DNA from: Stromatinia cepivora
Taxonomy: Eukaryota > Ascomycota > Leotiomycetes > Helotiales > Sclerotiniaceae
DNA length: 64,000 nucleotides
NCBI GenBank assembly: GCA_014898415.1
Contig: RCTD01000024.1
Location: forward strand, 868,001-932,000
Direction: 5' to 3'
The position numbers and the translations under genes are program-made. The notes beneath the pieces are model-generated. The model was not told the DNA's origin. It saw only the letters and a program-made list of their open reading frames with translations, and did no database searches. Below are positions 46,900 to 58,587 of the stretch, in pieces; position 1 is the stretch's first letter; each line of letters starts with the position of its first letter.

Positions 46900-47690
46900 A
46901 CTCAGTCTTGCACCCAAAGATTGGAAACTAAGAAAGAGAGTTCCTTGTACATGGGTAGCATGATCGATCTCCCACAACGCTTCCAAGTTGTAGCAGCTGG
47001 TGTGCGTACTGTACCGTTTAATGCGCTCATTGCATTTGGAATTGTGATTGCAAATATCATTTTTTGGTAAAGTATATATTCCACTAATTTATTTGGTGCT
47101 CACGGATTTGGTCTTGTAAATCATTGGAATCGTTCCTATTTGTATTGTTTGGAGTGATATGAATATCAATTTCGCTATTTATGGATATGTTTTGGCATTG
47201 GCATAGTTCATGGAATGGATACTGTTATATTTTCGCATATTGTCGAAAGACGAGATCTAGGTAAGGAACACTCTTTCATTATAAATGCTTATTTTTCTTG
47301 CTGTTATAATTTGATAGGATTTAACAATGTGCATACTAATTCGATGCCCCATCCGTCCTAAGCGCTGTACTCCTCCAATATCGAGCCTTAGATGGAGCGA
47401 TCGGCCTAGCTACCACTTCGGCAGCGATGGGTAATTATCTATCCTCTCATCTTCAAGAAATAATCGATCCATTATAGATAGCCGAAATTTTTCAGCCAAC
47501 CTCCTCTACTGTATCCTTGTTACCTGAGATCCAAAGAAATATTCTAGAGGCTTTTGCGGAGGGTTATTCGTTGCAAATGAAAATCATGGCCGCGTTTGCT
47601 GGGCTGCAACTTCTTTTGACTGGTTTGGTTTGGGTCAAGCCTCAGATGGGGGTAGGAGATCAAGGCAAGGAAGTGGGTGGGTGTAGATAG
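46900..47690 (+). pseudogene. C-terminal relic of an MFS drug transporter
   Basis: The pieces match the last third of 14-segment (DHA2-like) fungal MFS exporters in order. FQVVAAGVRTVPFNALIAFG is at about 46980. LVLQIIGIVPICIVW is in another frame at about 47120. ALDGAIGLATTSAAMG is near 47390. EAFAEGYSLQMKIMAAFAG leads into LLTGLVWVKPQ before a stop at 47690. Frames change between pieces at about 47070 and 47200. One of these gaps (near 47430-47480) could be an intron, but the N-terminal two thirds are missing, so the gene is dead. Confidence 0.65.
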
Positions 47691-48758
47691 ATGAATGATC
47701 GGGGCTAGGGTACATAGGGATAGGACAGGGTGATAAAATGCAAGTGCAAATCCATTTGTCGCTCATGGGGGGCATTGACAACGGGCGGGAATATTGCGGG
47801 CTTGTTCTTGCCCAAAAAAATACTTCAACAACTCTGAGAACCTCTTGCCAAAGACGATGAGACACGTATTTGATGACACAGCGCGTCTTGGTCTGGCGCG
47901 GGTGGTTCAAAAAGCTCGGGGTTTACGACACTCATATTTGATACGATAATACACAACCATAAGAATTAAACCAAGCAACGGAGCCAGATTGAAAAACCAT
48001 ACATGATCGTTTGCCAAACAGCACGGTGCCTATGGCATGGCAAAGTATTCTCGGCACGGGAAAAGAGGAACCATGCCCCTATTGACCTTTCTAGCTCTGA
48101 AAATTTTGTCTAAGTGGCTCTAAAGACGAGATTACATATGCAGTTAGAGGTTTTCAGTCTTGTAATTTAGTTGTTATTAGCTAATAATCGAGTAGCACGT
48201 TTCATCGAGCTTTCTTTGCTGCGTAGCTCCTCTTTACCCAAATCTCGAGCTGTTCATGTTGACTGAACCTGTTTTTCCAATCATTATGTCGTGAATTGAT
48301 TTTTGCATATGCCTTTGATAGCATGAAGAACTTATTAGCCAGCAACATGCACGATGTGGATAACTTTATTGACACGTGTAAGTGAATTGCCTGAAGTGAT
48401 CTTGGGCAGGATGACTTTGGAGTCAGAAAATCTTATAGCGCTCAAATACTCGAGTACACCGTATCATTCTTTTGGGAAGATACCAGAATGACAATCACAA
48501 TATACGGTCGAAGTTGGTAAAACTACCTACTTGGTAATAGAAAGTTTAAATTCACTTGAATCTACGCAAGATTAACAGCCGAGCGGACCATGAGAAGTAG
48601 TCGCCTGGCGTATCATAGGATGTTGATTTACGATCTTTAGTACTCCAATACAGCCAATTTCCAGAATTATCTGACAGGCAACATTCTCTCTAGTACGGTT
48701 TTCCCGCTTCTTAAAGTTTCACTGGATTATTTAAGTCATAAGAACCTCGCCAATCTTG
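47691..48758. other. intergenic
   Basis: No gene, RNA or repeat that I can support. Confidence 0.4.
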
Positions 48759-49151
48759 ATGAACAGAACAATACAAAATATCTACATCATCACCACATCC
48801 AACCCAACCAACGATCCATACAATCACAATACCAAGTCGCGGTCAATTTTTATCGAATCCCTCACAGACTCATCAAAAGACACCAGCCCAAAATTAGCAA
48901 TGTCTATCGACTCTTTTTTCGATTCCATTGAGAATTTTCTGGATTTATGCGTTGAGATTGTCGTAACATTCGTGTATGTTGCAATGTTGATATACAGGGG
49001 CATCGAGGTAATCGTTTTTGTTGTTACACTTTTCATCATCATAAGCTTCTCTATGTCTCTTGCATTGTTTATTTTTTCTTGCATTGGATATCTTGCATGG
49101 ATCATCTTCAAGAGCCCCGAACGCGGTCATATCAAACTACAAGGTGTTTAA
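48759..49151 (+). CDS. small two-helix membrane protein, unrecognised
   Basis: 130 aa from ATG 48759; a second in-frame ATG at 48899 would give about 84 aa beginning MSIDSFFDSIENFLDL. Two hydrophobic helices follow (VEIVVTFVYVAMLIYRGIEV and VVTLFIIISFSMSLALFIFS). Short polar tail. No intron is needed. A plain TTTAAG-type promoter with CAATC-rich leader precedes it. Real but of unknown role, or a chance frame. Confidence 0.4.
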   Translation: MNRTIQNIYIITTSNPTNDPYNHNTKSRSIFIESLTDSSKDTSPKLAMSIDSFFDSIENFLDLCVEIVVTFVYVAMLIYRGIEVIVFVVTLFIIISFSMSLALFIFSCIGYLAWIIFKSPERGHIKLQGV

Positions 49152-50157
49152 CCTAACGATCAAACGAATGTATCCTTCAAGTCAAACGAACAGCATCTTG
49201 CTACCAGTAGAACCCGTCTCACCGCGCCAGCAGCTACAATTACGTTATACGGCACTGTATCTGATAATTCTTCCGATCAATTTTCGAGCACCGCACGCTC
49301 GTATCACAGCAAATGTTCCACCGAAATCGCCTTGACGGTCCCCCTAGCCGGTGCTCGGCTCGGGAGAATGGCCGTTCCAGAGATAGTAGTATTCAGTCTG
49401 CGCTCGACCAGCCTCCGCGTTATAGCTTTACTGATCAATAGTCGGATATGAAATCCTGATCATCCGAGGTGCTATTTACGAGGGAAATATTCAGTCAGTA
49501 CTTGACATTACTTGAGCGCGGGCCTATTTTCATTTCGTCGCTTTATTGGTTGTTCACTAAGGGGAGATTGGATGGAGAGATGGAACAGAGATTTTTGACC
49601 AAAGAAGAGGGGCTGTGATGAAATCATAGGCTCGCTTTTCACACCATCATAGGTGTTGTTTCCTATAGATTCAGAAATGAACACCCTGACTACTTCTCAC
49701 GCAATGTATCCCTTTTTATGCTCATGTTGACTGATTAACTTTGTATGATATATCTGTGGGTAGTACTTTTGGTGTGTGTGGTGTGAGTGGTAAGTGTAAT
49801 AATAATCCATTCAACCAATGGAACATTAAAATGCAAAAGTTAAACTCGAAATCAACTTTCGGTTTCTCCCATGTCAAAGTTAGTTTGAATGGGTAATAGA
49901 TTTTGGAAGTCTCACGATTACGCTTGCAAATAGAACATTTGTCGCCTTATAGCGCCAACAAACAAAGACTCATCACCAAATGCTGCTGATCGAGTTGTGG
50001 CTGCTGAGGTGGTGTCGTTTTGTCACACATTCCTCCTCTATAGCTACATATTTTTTTTCTTTTGTACCTATCACTTTTCTGTCTGATCGTTCCTCGCAAC
50101 AGGGATAAGAGACTAACTGAGTGAGGTTATCTAGATTGCTGGTGGCTCAGATCCGCT
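49152..50157. other. intergenic
   Basis: No convincing gene. A T-run lies near 50050. Confidence 0.4.
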
Positions 50158-50319
50158 TTCAACTATGTCTTACTTGGCGGTGGAGTACCTGATGGAACTT
50201 TCGCATGGATTGGTTTTGGTGTGAATCAAGGTGCAAGTTATACAGCCAGTGCTGCTGCAAGATTTACTGCCAATGGTAACGTGCCTGTTTCTGGGGGACG
50301 TCGTCCACCAAGAGCATAA
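50118..50319 (+). pseudogene. C-terminal fragment of a membrane-type protein, unassigned
   Basis: After an acceptor-like site (GACTAACTG...TTATCTAG), about 60 codons read CWWLRSAFNYVLLGGGVPDG, then TFAWIGFGVNQGASYTASAA, ending RRPPRA before a TAA. Composition and the WW...NY...DGT pattern recall the last helix region of oligopeptide transporters, but this is a weak resemblance. No upstream part is seen, so it is a fragment or a last exon. Confidence 0.3.
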
Positions 50320-50754
50320 TAAAATATGAAGATCTTTGATTAGGGTATTTGAGGACTATCTAAGATATTTGGCTCTCCCTGTCGAATTTGTCCCTGTTGA
50401 ACCTATGAATATTGTTAGCTGGTTTCGACACTTGTTTGATTACTTATCCTTGAACAAATTGACTTATCCTCTTCTCTGGGGGCGAGCTATGGAGGGGAAA
50501 TACCATTATTTGATGTCCGACTTAGTTTCGGTGTTTCGGCAACAATTGAAAACCAAGAGCCAAGCATCACTACTGGTGTCTTGTTCTGCTAGTACCTATA
50601 AATATGTCATTAAATAAAAGATTTCTATGGCGATAGGTTGTGCTCATTCATATCTCATGCTAGCGGTTCCGTCCGGCGAAATCTACTTCTATCTCACTGT
50701 CTCATTTTCCTATCAACCTGACCCTGACAGTTGTTTTCACCGAATTGATGAAGT
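50320..50754. other. intergenic
   Basis: A 93-codon plus frame (50336-50617) is not ATG-initiated and not protein-like. Nothing else. Confidence 0.4.
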
Positions 50755-51443
50755 TCAGACAAGTTCTCCGTTCCCACCTAAATTCCCAAATCCATCTTCA
50801 TTCCCACTCATACTTAAGTAAACCTTTGCCTCATTTGTGACCCGAGCTGAATTCTTCAAGGTATCTTCCAAACCCCACAATTCCTCTATTAACGTCGTGA
50901 GATTACGACTCATAGACGTCAAAACTTCCCACATGTCGTTCCACGCGAAATGAGCGGCATATAAAGATCTTGGAAGTTTAGACATGTTAACCAAAGTCTC
51001 CTGGTCTACCGTTCGGTAGGATATTTGGGCGGAGTTCACGAGGAATCGAGTTTCCTGGATGATGTGAATCATATCGCTGTTTTTAGTGGTGATATCACCG
51101 CTGCATGTGCCCTGCTGAGCGAGTTTTTTGACATCCATAGGATCTGAACTAGCGGGAACTGAAGCAATGTTGTTTTCAGTGTGTGAACCAATAACCGTGT
51201 TCAGTATCTGGTCTAGTGGCAACGCAACTCCACTAGCGACTGTGGTCGACCCCTCCACTTTTTCCGGTACGACTCCCATATCCTTGACTTCCGCAACCAA
51301 TTTACCTCCCCTTGAAGTTTCTTCCGCAGCTTACACTCGTGAAGGTATCTCCGAACTCGAGCGTCGCCTTTGACTGATTCAAGGCATGATGTGACGTTGG
51401 AAGGAGCCATGACTTCGATATCTGTTGTCTGGCCGTGCTCCAT
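50755..51443 (-). CDS. hypothetical protein, two exons
   Basis: complement(50755..51287, 51335..51443), 213 aa. ATG at 51443 (MEHGQTTDIEVMAPSNVTSC). The intron has donor GTAAGC and acceptor GGAAG, 47 bp, and phases agree. The protein is soluble, with a helical stretch near the end (MWEVLTSMSRNLTTLIEELW). No family is recognised. Without splicing the second exon would have only a TTG start, which favours the two-exon model. Confidence 0.5.
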
Positions 51444-52339
51444 GACTCGGTTGCTTCATAGCGGGCTATTTCAGATGGAAGGAAAGTATGCGGTGGGTAG
51501 ATGGGGAAATTTTGTGGATGGAGGTGAAGTTGGAGGATGGGTAGAGATAAAAATGCAGTTATTTGTACGCAGCTTTTCTCTTCGTTAAAAAATTTCCAGG
51601 TTTATCTACCGGTAGCTGGTTCCATCTGATATTGAATGCCTAGTCTATCACCGGATCTTTCTTTCTTCGCCTGTATAAGATGGGACGGCTTGTTTATTAG
51701 GGACCAAGAGTGAGAAGGTTGATCCGAGCCAATTATAGATACTCGGGAGTGAACTTATCACACAACCGACTCGGTTGCTTAACCATAAAGTGATAATACG
51801 AACTGACAGTTCTAAATTCGAAATAAAACTCTACTGTATTCTATTAATATTGATTCATTTATAATTTATTGGATTTAATCCTCAGGCAATTGTTATTTAT
51901 TATGCAAGGAAAATAATTAGGGTGGAAGAACGGCTATTGATTTCAAGAACATTTTCATTCATACGCCGATGACTCTATTATGGTGAGAATTAAATGTATT
52001 GAACTCTAGTCTCGATCCTATACTTATATCTCTTAATACCTTGCTAGTTGTAACAGATGCGGGGGTAGTGCGAAGAGATGGTTAAGGGCAAAGGTTTAGG
52101 GGGGGGGCCAGGAGACTAATTTTAGCCGAAGTATTGTTTCTAACACCCCTAGATGGAAACTCATTCTCGCTAAGCAGATTAGACCGTTTTATTTTCCATT
52201 GTCGATCTTTTTTTTTTGGTTATTGCCGAAATCATAGGATTCCCGATCCAGACGCCGGGAAACTAGTTACGGATCGAAATGTGAATCATACATAGACCCT
52301 ACCCCACCTCTCTGCATTACCTTTGTTGATATAAAAGGA
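51444..52339. other. intergenic
   Basis: AT-rich at 51800-51910. Homopolymers at about 52100 (G) and 52210 (T). No gene. Confidence 0.4.
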
Positions 52340-52384
52340 TTGATCTCGTCGCCCAAATCCCAAACAAAATCAACCACATTTAAC

Positions 52385-52482
52385 GCAGTTCAAGGTTCCA
52401 TCCCCGACACAATTCAGGATTCTGTCTCTATTATAGTTCAGGGTTCCATCTCTATCACAATCCAAGGTTCCATCTCTCATAC
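52385..52482. repeat. 24-bp imperfect tandem repeat, four units
   Basis: Four successive units of the type CAGGGTTCCATCTCTATC plus ACAATT/ATAGTT/ACAATC. In the frame of 52340-52552 each unit reads QGSISITI-like octapeptides, so the period is a whole number of codons. Confidence 0.7.
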
Positions 52483-52552
52483 AACACCATGGCTTCCAAT
52501 CCGATCATTACCGCGGCCGATGATCCCATACTTACCGAGCGCAAACACTTGA

Positions 52553-53101
52553 AGCCGGCGACTGGAAGACGAAGATACGCTTCCTCACCCGTCATACTCA
52601 GAGATAATATCTTCGTCCGGCTCTAGCTCCGGTGGCTCCGAAACAAACTTTTTCATCATTCCAAATTTCCTCCATAGCGAGGAAACTTTCGAGTATCTGG
52701 GTTGGGGACCACAGAAAGTGGTGGAACTTTGGAGTCGATGGCAAAGTATACAAGAGTCTGCAAGTGAGGAGGACAAAGACACTATCTTCGAGGTGGAGTT
52801 CCTCGACCTTGCTATGGGTAGTATACCTAGTAATGCGCTGGAGGATAGCGAAGATGATTGGGTAATACACATGCAGAATTGGGGAATTGGGCCCCAACTT
52901 ATAAATGCAATCATGGATCAAGAGTTTTCTGGCGTGAGGCGCAGGGAATCAGCAAGTTATTGGGTCACAGATACAATGGAGATTCGATATGCTAGCCTGG
53001 AAAGAGTAAAGAGGGATAGTGAAGCAAGAGCAGAAGGTATCACACCACCTTCTGCTTTTAAAAGACTGTGGCATCGTAGATTACATTCTAACCCAATATA
53101 A
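52553..53101 (+). CDS. hypothetical acidic protein, 5' end unresolved
   Basis: From 52553 to a stop at 53101 the frame is open and coding-like: an acidic Ser/Gly-rich start (SSSGSSSGGSE), then FEYLGWGPQKVVELWSRWQS and WGIGPQLINAIMDQEF. No ATG opens it. In the same frame a TGA at 52550-52552 separates it from the repeat-coding frame 52340-52549. The ATG at 52489 (MASNPIITAADDP) is in a different frame. A nonsense change, a one-base shift or an unseen intron would each explain this. Family unknown. Confidence 0.4.
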   Translation, partial: SRRLEDEDTLPHPSYSEIISSSGSSSGGSETNFFIIPNFLHSEETFEYLGWGPQKVVELWSRWQSIQESASEEDKDTIFEVEFLDLAMGSIPSNALEDSEDDWVIHMQNWGIGPQLINAIMDQEFSGVRRRESASYWVTDTMEIRYASLERVKRDSEARAEGITPPSAFKRLWHRRLHSNPI

Positions 53102-55700
53102 CACATTCTCTACAATAAATTTTCCACTTTATTTATAGTCTAATTTCCACATGGGCCCTCTTCCATTGTTCTTACACTGTTTTGATTGGGTATTTTAAGC
53201 GAATCTTTCCAGAGTTTAGTAGACTTATTCTAAATAACGCTTAGCTAGCTATTGTCGAAATATATTTCATGAGAAAATCCTTTCAGGAATGGTACTTTTG
53301 AATAATTTAGTACATCATTCGGAATCATCAAATCAAAGTAATTTATATCAATTTTTTGACTCATTTTCTAATCCTTTTAAATCTTCAAACATTTATATCA
53401 TAGAATCAACTCCTTCACTTTTTCCTACCCCAAATTTCGATATCTCTAATCTTCCATATTAGATCCGGGAAGTGATGTGGTAATTCTTTCTCCGATGAAT
53501 TTGTCTTTGTGTTGTAAGCCTCAGATACGGTGTTTCAATTTGCTCATAATGGATTTGCATTCTGTTTGTCGAAATGATGAAACATACCATACTATTCACG
53601 CATGCAATCACAGAATGGAGGATAAGGAAAGTATTGCTAGGCAGAGGTCCCCGTGTGAAGGTGCGAGAAGATAATATACCTATTAATACTCTAAAAGCAT
53701 CTCGTAGCCTAAACCCCGGCGGAGAACAACGGTTCCGATATTGTTGCCCACAGCATGATACATGGGTGTTCCCTGAGTACGAAAATCCAGTAAAAACGTC
53801 GTAGCCAGGTGTAAATAGTTCCGAAAATGAGTCTAGTTTCGTGATTTAAAGTGTGGGTTCCGCAGAATAACGACAACTGAAAATCGATTGCAACAGAAAC
53901 AAGGAGAAAAGATAGGATGCAGCAAAAATGAACAACGAGCTAGGTAGTCAAATGCTCCCAGAAAACGTAATATATTGTCCTAAACTCTATGCGCCGGGTA
54001 AAGGCCCTAGCGCCGATTCAAACTTTATCTGTGGTTTACCTGAGGTAGGAAAAACTTATTTCTCATCATGCGCTATCGCGCGATAGGATTCTCGCCTTAT
54101 TTCTTCCGACAATCATCTTCTTGACCCTCCCGGCGACGATCTCTAAGTCAACCACCATCTCGCTCATCTGAACTGTTAGGTCTATTGGTACCAGCAAATT
54201 TCATATTTCTTTGATCGATCATGCCTTCCTCAAGATTGGAATTCCGGCATTCTCGATAGCGGTCTCTTGGTTCGCCAAGCTTAGCGGAAGGAGCTCATGG
54301 GATTCGAAGTCTTTTCTCAAGGTGCTCGGATATCTTGTATTGTATTTTGTGCTTGATTTGTAGCTGAAGTGTTTTCTCGACCTTCACTCAAACCAGTAGG
54401 TGAAGTCACCATTGACTTATTTGCTTCAAGAGGCTCGCCTTTTTCGAAGACTCACCTGTCTTGGTATTTTCTTGCTCACTCGCCAGTTCAGAAGTATTTG
54501 GGACTACTATCTCGATTTTGGTTTGTGCCGTCAAGAATTTTCTACCTTCGACTACTTAGGAAAGGGGTCGCAGGTGTAGCAAAAGAGGTTAGAGGAGGCA
54601 TTTATGTGTTTTGAAGACGATTATTGCTAGTTCATGGACGCACTTACTTTGATGGGTTTGGGAATCCCTAATATCATGCAACCAGGCTTTGCATTTGGTC
54701 TTCGTTCAGGAAGAAGCTTTACGAAACCATTATTTTATTGCGGTAATCCATGATACCAGCGTCTAGTTTTAGGAATGCTTGAGCTAGCTTGACTTGATTG
54801 CGATGGTTCTTGGTTTATTCGTTGTCGTTTCCAAGCTTTTTTAAAGGCTAATTCTTAGGGCTTTCAGGGGATATCTTTTTCCAATCCTCCTTTTTATTGG
54901 CGGGGTTTGGATCGTAAGTCAACGATCCTGTGCCTCATTTGACAGTCACTAGCTAGAGGACATTCTATGAGATTCTTTTCAGGCGATTTTCGAGATTCAT
55001 GTCGCAACAGGGACCTATTCAAATTTTGGGATATTTTGAGAATGATGCCGTCCAATAGATGAAATATGGAGACGCAGGTGATGTGAAAAGGATGACTGCC
55101 GGATGACTGCCAAGTTCGAATTATCGGCAACAAGGAGGTTTAAACTCCCAACCCTCCTTCTAGAGTTGCAACACCCGCGCAGAAAATAAAAAATTGTAGA
55201 GCAAAAGCTTAAAACCAGTGAAACAAGTTCGTACAAAACGATGAGGGTCAAGCTCCTGATGGAGTTTGGATGAAATAGTATCATCGATAAAATGTGTTTT
55301 GGGGCGGAAACACGGGAGCGTTGTATATGTGAAATAAACCCGGCAAGCCCCTCCCTTTAAAGCCCTAGCACGAAGCAGTGTATAAATGAGAAAACATATC
55401 ATTCTCCCTTCCTCATCACACAATACCGACGTCTGTATGTTGTCAGATTGTTACCCTACAGATCCAAAGATAGATACAACATTTGAAATATTAAATGCTG
55501 AGGTTCTGATACGAGGAAGGATTGTGGCTATGCCCCCGCTTACCAACACCTGCATCCACATTTGAATATTGATGCAACCTTAATCAAAAATCCCACAGCC
55601 TCGATACTGCGCCTGCTTCGAGCCTTCATCTTTATATTGCTAAGTTTATAGGTAATGGATAATGTCCATTTGATCTGACAGCGTATTGTTCGATTTCGTT
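53102..55700. other. gene-poor, coding-like scraps
   Basis: On the minus strand about 54350-54150 reads a hydrophilic stretch (LGEPRDRYRECRNSNLEEGM, then NRPNSSDERDGG) that looks like eroded coding sequence. The plus frame 54369-54614 has no known domain. The rest is unassigned. Confidence 0.3.
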
Positions 55701-56445
55701 ATGGACTTTTCTGGAAATCTCGAGATTGTACCGAGGCCTGGACTTAAACCTTACAATATTTTATTCTTGGGAACTGCTGGGTCTGGAAAAACTAGTATGA
55801 AGAATAGGGTATCATGCCACCTTCGATTAACCCTGAAGTATGCGTAACTTAACTGGAAACTAGATAATTTACAATCAATTCCTCCGGCCTAATATTTACG
55901 ACCCAACACTCGAAGATTCTTTCCGAAAAATTGTCACTGTCGATTCCGAACAATATATTGTTGATATTGCGAATTTGGACAATGAACAACATGTTTGTTC
56001 GCGTGAGCTACAAATTCGAGAAGCCGATGGAATAATACTCATGTATTCCATCTGTTCGCCCGAATCTTTCTCCGTGCTGGAATCTCTCTGGACTTCTGTG
56101 AAACTGGTGAAAGTTCCGGAAAAGAAAGGTTTATACGTTGATATAGTCGGGACCATGAGTGATTTGTGGGAGAAGAGAAGTGTGAAGACCGAAGATGGAA
56201 AAGCGTTGGCCCAGAGATTGAACTGTGGGTTCTCAGAGTGTTCCGCAAAAGGAGGGGAGAATTGTGAAGTGTTGATTGAAGATTTGGTTAGAAGGGTTGT
56301 GGCTGGGCAGGAGCAAGAGAAAATATTGAGAGATACGAGACGGAGAAAAGAAGACGATGCGAGGGAGGAAAGGGAAGGGAAGAAAAATGGAGTGGTAAAG
56401 AGAGCTTTGAAGAGATTTGTGGTATGGTTCTCTCGCCGTGGTTGA
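55701..56445 (+). CDS. atypical Ras-like small GTPase
   Basis: Two exons, 55701..55808 and 55864..56445, 229 aa. The intron has GTATCA, CTTAAC and CTAG. The P-loop GTAGSGKTS (about residues 25-33) and switch I IYDPTLEDSFRK (Thr in the YDPT position) are clear. SAKGG gives the G5 motif. The G3 DxxG box is replaced by DIANLDNE and the G4 NKxD box by GTMSD, so nucleotide hydrolysis and guanine specificity are doubtful. A basic Arg/Lys/Glu-rich tail ends FSRRG with no CAAX box. It groups with divergent fungal Ras-superfamily proteins. Frame intact. Confidence 0.75.
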
Positions 56446-56712
56446 GTGTTGTAGGGACTTTGCTGACGGATGGTGTGGGAATTAATGGCCATGTGAACCT
56501 GACTCGAGAATAATGCGATACCCAACGCGAATTTGTGGTATAAATAATGATTAACTATACATATACATATGGACAAATGATAATGATATATCCAACTATT
56601 CTTATAGAGAAAGATGTTGCTAGGATTGAAGATAAACACGAATTTGCTAGTTTTAATATTGTGAGTTAAAGTCTGTTACTTTACTTCTTGGACGAAAACC
56701 ATTGAATAGATC
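56446..56712. other. convergent intergenic region
   Basis: Shared 3' flank of the GTPase and the FAD-linked oxidase. Nothing else. Confidence 0.5.
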
Positions 56713-58587
56713 TCACGTGGATGTTGCAGTAGTTGTGTTACCAGTCCGGCACATCCTCCCATCGGCCGCTACACGCCACTCCTCACTACCCACAGCAGTT
56801 GTTGCGTAAAAGAGATGATCTGGATCCCATTTGTTTTTGATGCTTACTAAGGTGCCGTAATTCTTCCCATAAAAAGTTTCCTGCCAATTGCTTTGTCTAA
56901 AATTATCTTCATTCAAATAAGCTCCTCCACCAGGGGTAAGTGCTTCGAATTGCGGGACAATCTTATTCACCATAAAATACTGCGCAGCTACCATTTCGGA
57001 TATTGGCGCGGAATAATTCCAAGCTGTGGTCATGATCACATGGATAAGGGCATCGCGCCAAGCCGGAAGAAGGGCATTCTCCACAGTGGAGGTAATGTGA
57101 GGGGATGAGACATTCAAGGCGACACCTGTGTAGGGTATACCAGAATTGGTAATGTTACGGATCGTAGCGACATAGGCCTTATTGTTTTTCTGAATGACAC
57201 TTCTTGGTATTAATCGGCCTCCACCGGTATTTACTCCTGGCCCACCCCAAGGACCATATGGAAGAGGGCCAAGGTAGTTGTTGTAGTGTTCAAGATATGT
57301 TGGGTACTCTGTAAATGACACTGTATAATTAATGCCGAAAGTCGTGAGTTCATTGGTGAAGTTGGTCAATAGACCTCGTACGTCAGATTGAGTCTTATTA
57401 TATGCCGTCATACCAATTATGCGGAAAGCTGTAGAGGAAACACCATAGCCAACCATAGTTCCTGCATCGACCATGGCAGGAAGGTAAGAATGGAAGGCTT
57501 CGACTCCCGCCCAGAATGTTTCGATACTAGTACTACCAGCGGCTGCTGAGAATGCCAGAGATGCACCGCTGACGATCGTATCGGGATATACCCTAACGGT
57601 AAGAGATATGACAACTCCATAGGTACCTCCCCCACCACCACTCAAAGCCCAATAGAGATCCGTGTTTTCGGTTCTTGAAGCAGTGACTACTTTCCCACTG
57701 GCCGTCACAACTTCCCAGGAAAGCGTCTGATCAGCACCCATACCGAAATTACTGGCGAGAGTGGAATGACCACCTCCTTGAGTGTAACCTCCGGCGATTC
57801 CAACCGTGGGACATTCACCACCTACTGTCACAAAGCCTTCCTCGTGAGCAGCCTCTAGAGCTTCGAAGCCTTGAACGCCAGCACCAATTGACATGGCTTT
57901 GCCAGAGTAATGTTCAGATGACCAGTCAGAGAATGATATACTCTTTAGGTTATGAGTCCAAACCGCCAATGCACTTGCACCGGTCGACTTCCCCAGATAG
58001 CTTGTAGAGATTTAGCGAAATATTAAAATCGGAGTTCCATTGAATGGACACTTACTCATGACCAGTATTTCGGATTACAAATCGAATGTTATGACTCTTT
58101 GCAAAGTGAATGGCAGCAATGACGTCGTCAGGTTTCGACACATTAACCGCATAATCGACTAAGTTTCCCAAGAGACAGGGACTTGATTCGGAAGAATAAG
58201 GATTGCAGCTCTGGTTTCCAAGTATAGCAAAGTATGGAGCTATCAATGAAGAAGATGAATTAAAACTATTCAACATAAGCCTACTAATATTAAAATCGGT
58301 GGCATTCCAAACGACTTACTGCAAACTTGGATTGGCCCAATTGGCTTGTAGATATGAGCATTCAGTTTCATTGTAATTGGGATCATGACAAGAGCTCGCG
58401 ATGGGTATCGTAGCTACCAATCTACCATTAACCGTATTATTGAGTTTATTCCACTCTATTCTAGATGGCCATGATGGGTCTCCGAGTAGTGCTCGGCAAT
58501 TGGAATTCTTAATATTCTGTGCAGACACTGTACATAACAGCAAATTAAAAGAAGAAATAAAAGTTTATTGAACACCATTGTCTTCAT
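56713..58587 (-). CDS. BBE-type FAD-linked oxidase
   Basis: Exons complement(56713..58000, 58056..58280, 58320..58587). The FAD-binding motif spans an intron: RNTGH, then GAC from both sides, then YLGKSTGASALAVW; its His is the usual covalent FAD site. GGECPTVGIAGGYTQGGGHS carries the second possible FAD-linked Cys. The C-terminal BBE element has NWQETFYGKNYGTLVSIKNK and WDPDHLFYATT. The mature N-terminus is NCRALLGDPSWPS. The 5' end is uncertain: ATG 58587 leads into a signal peptide in one frame and the body is in another. Splicing 58517-58575 (GTGTTC...GCACAG) gives an intact 573 aa without signal peptide; one extra T would give a secreted 593 aa. The substrate is unknown. Confidence 0.8.

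Noticed and set aside
55896..56639. 247-codon minus-strand frame
   Set aside because: Antisense to the Ras-like GTPase; Ser/Phe-rich text without motifs.
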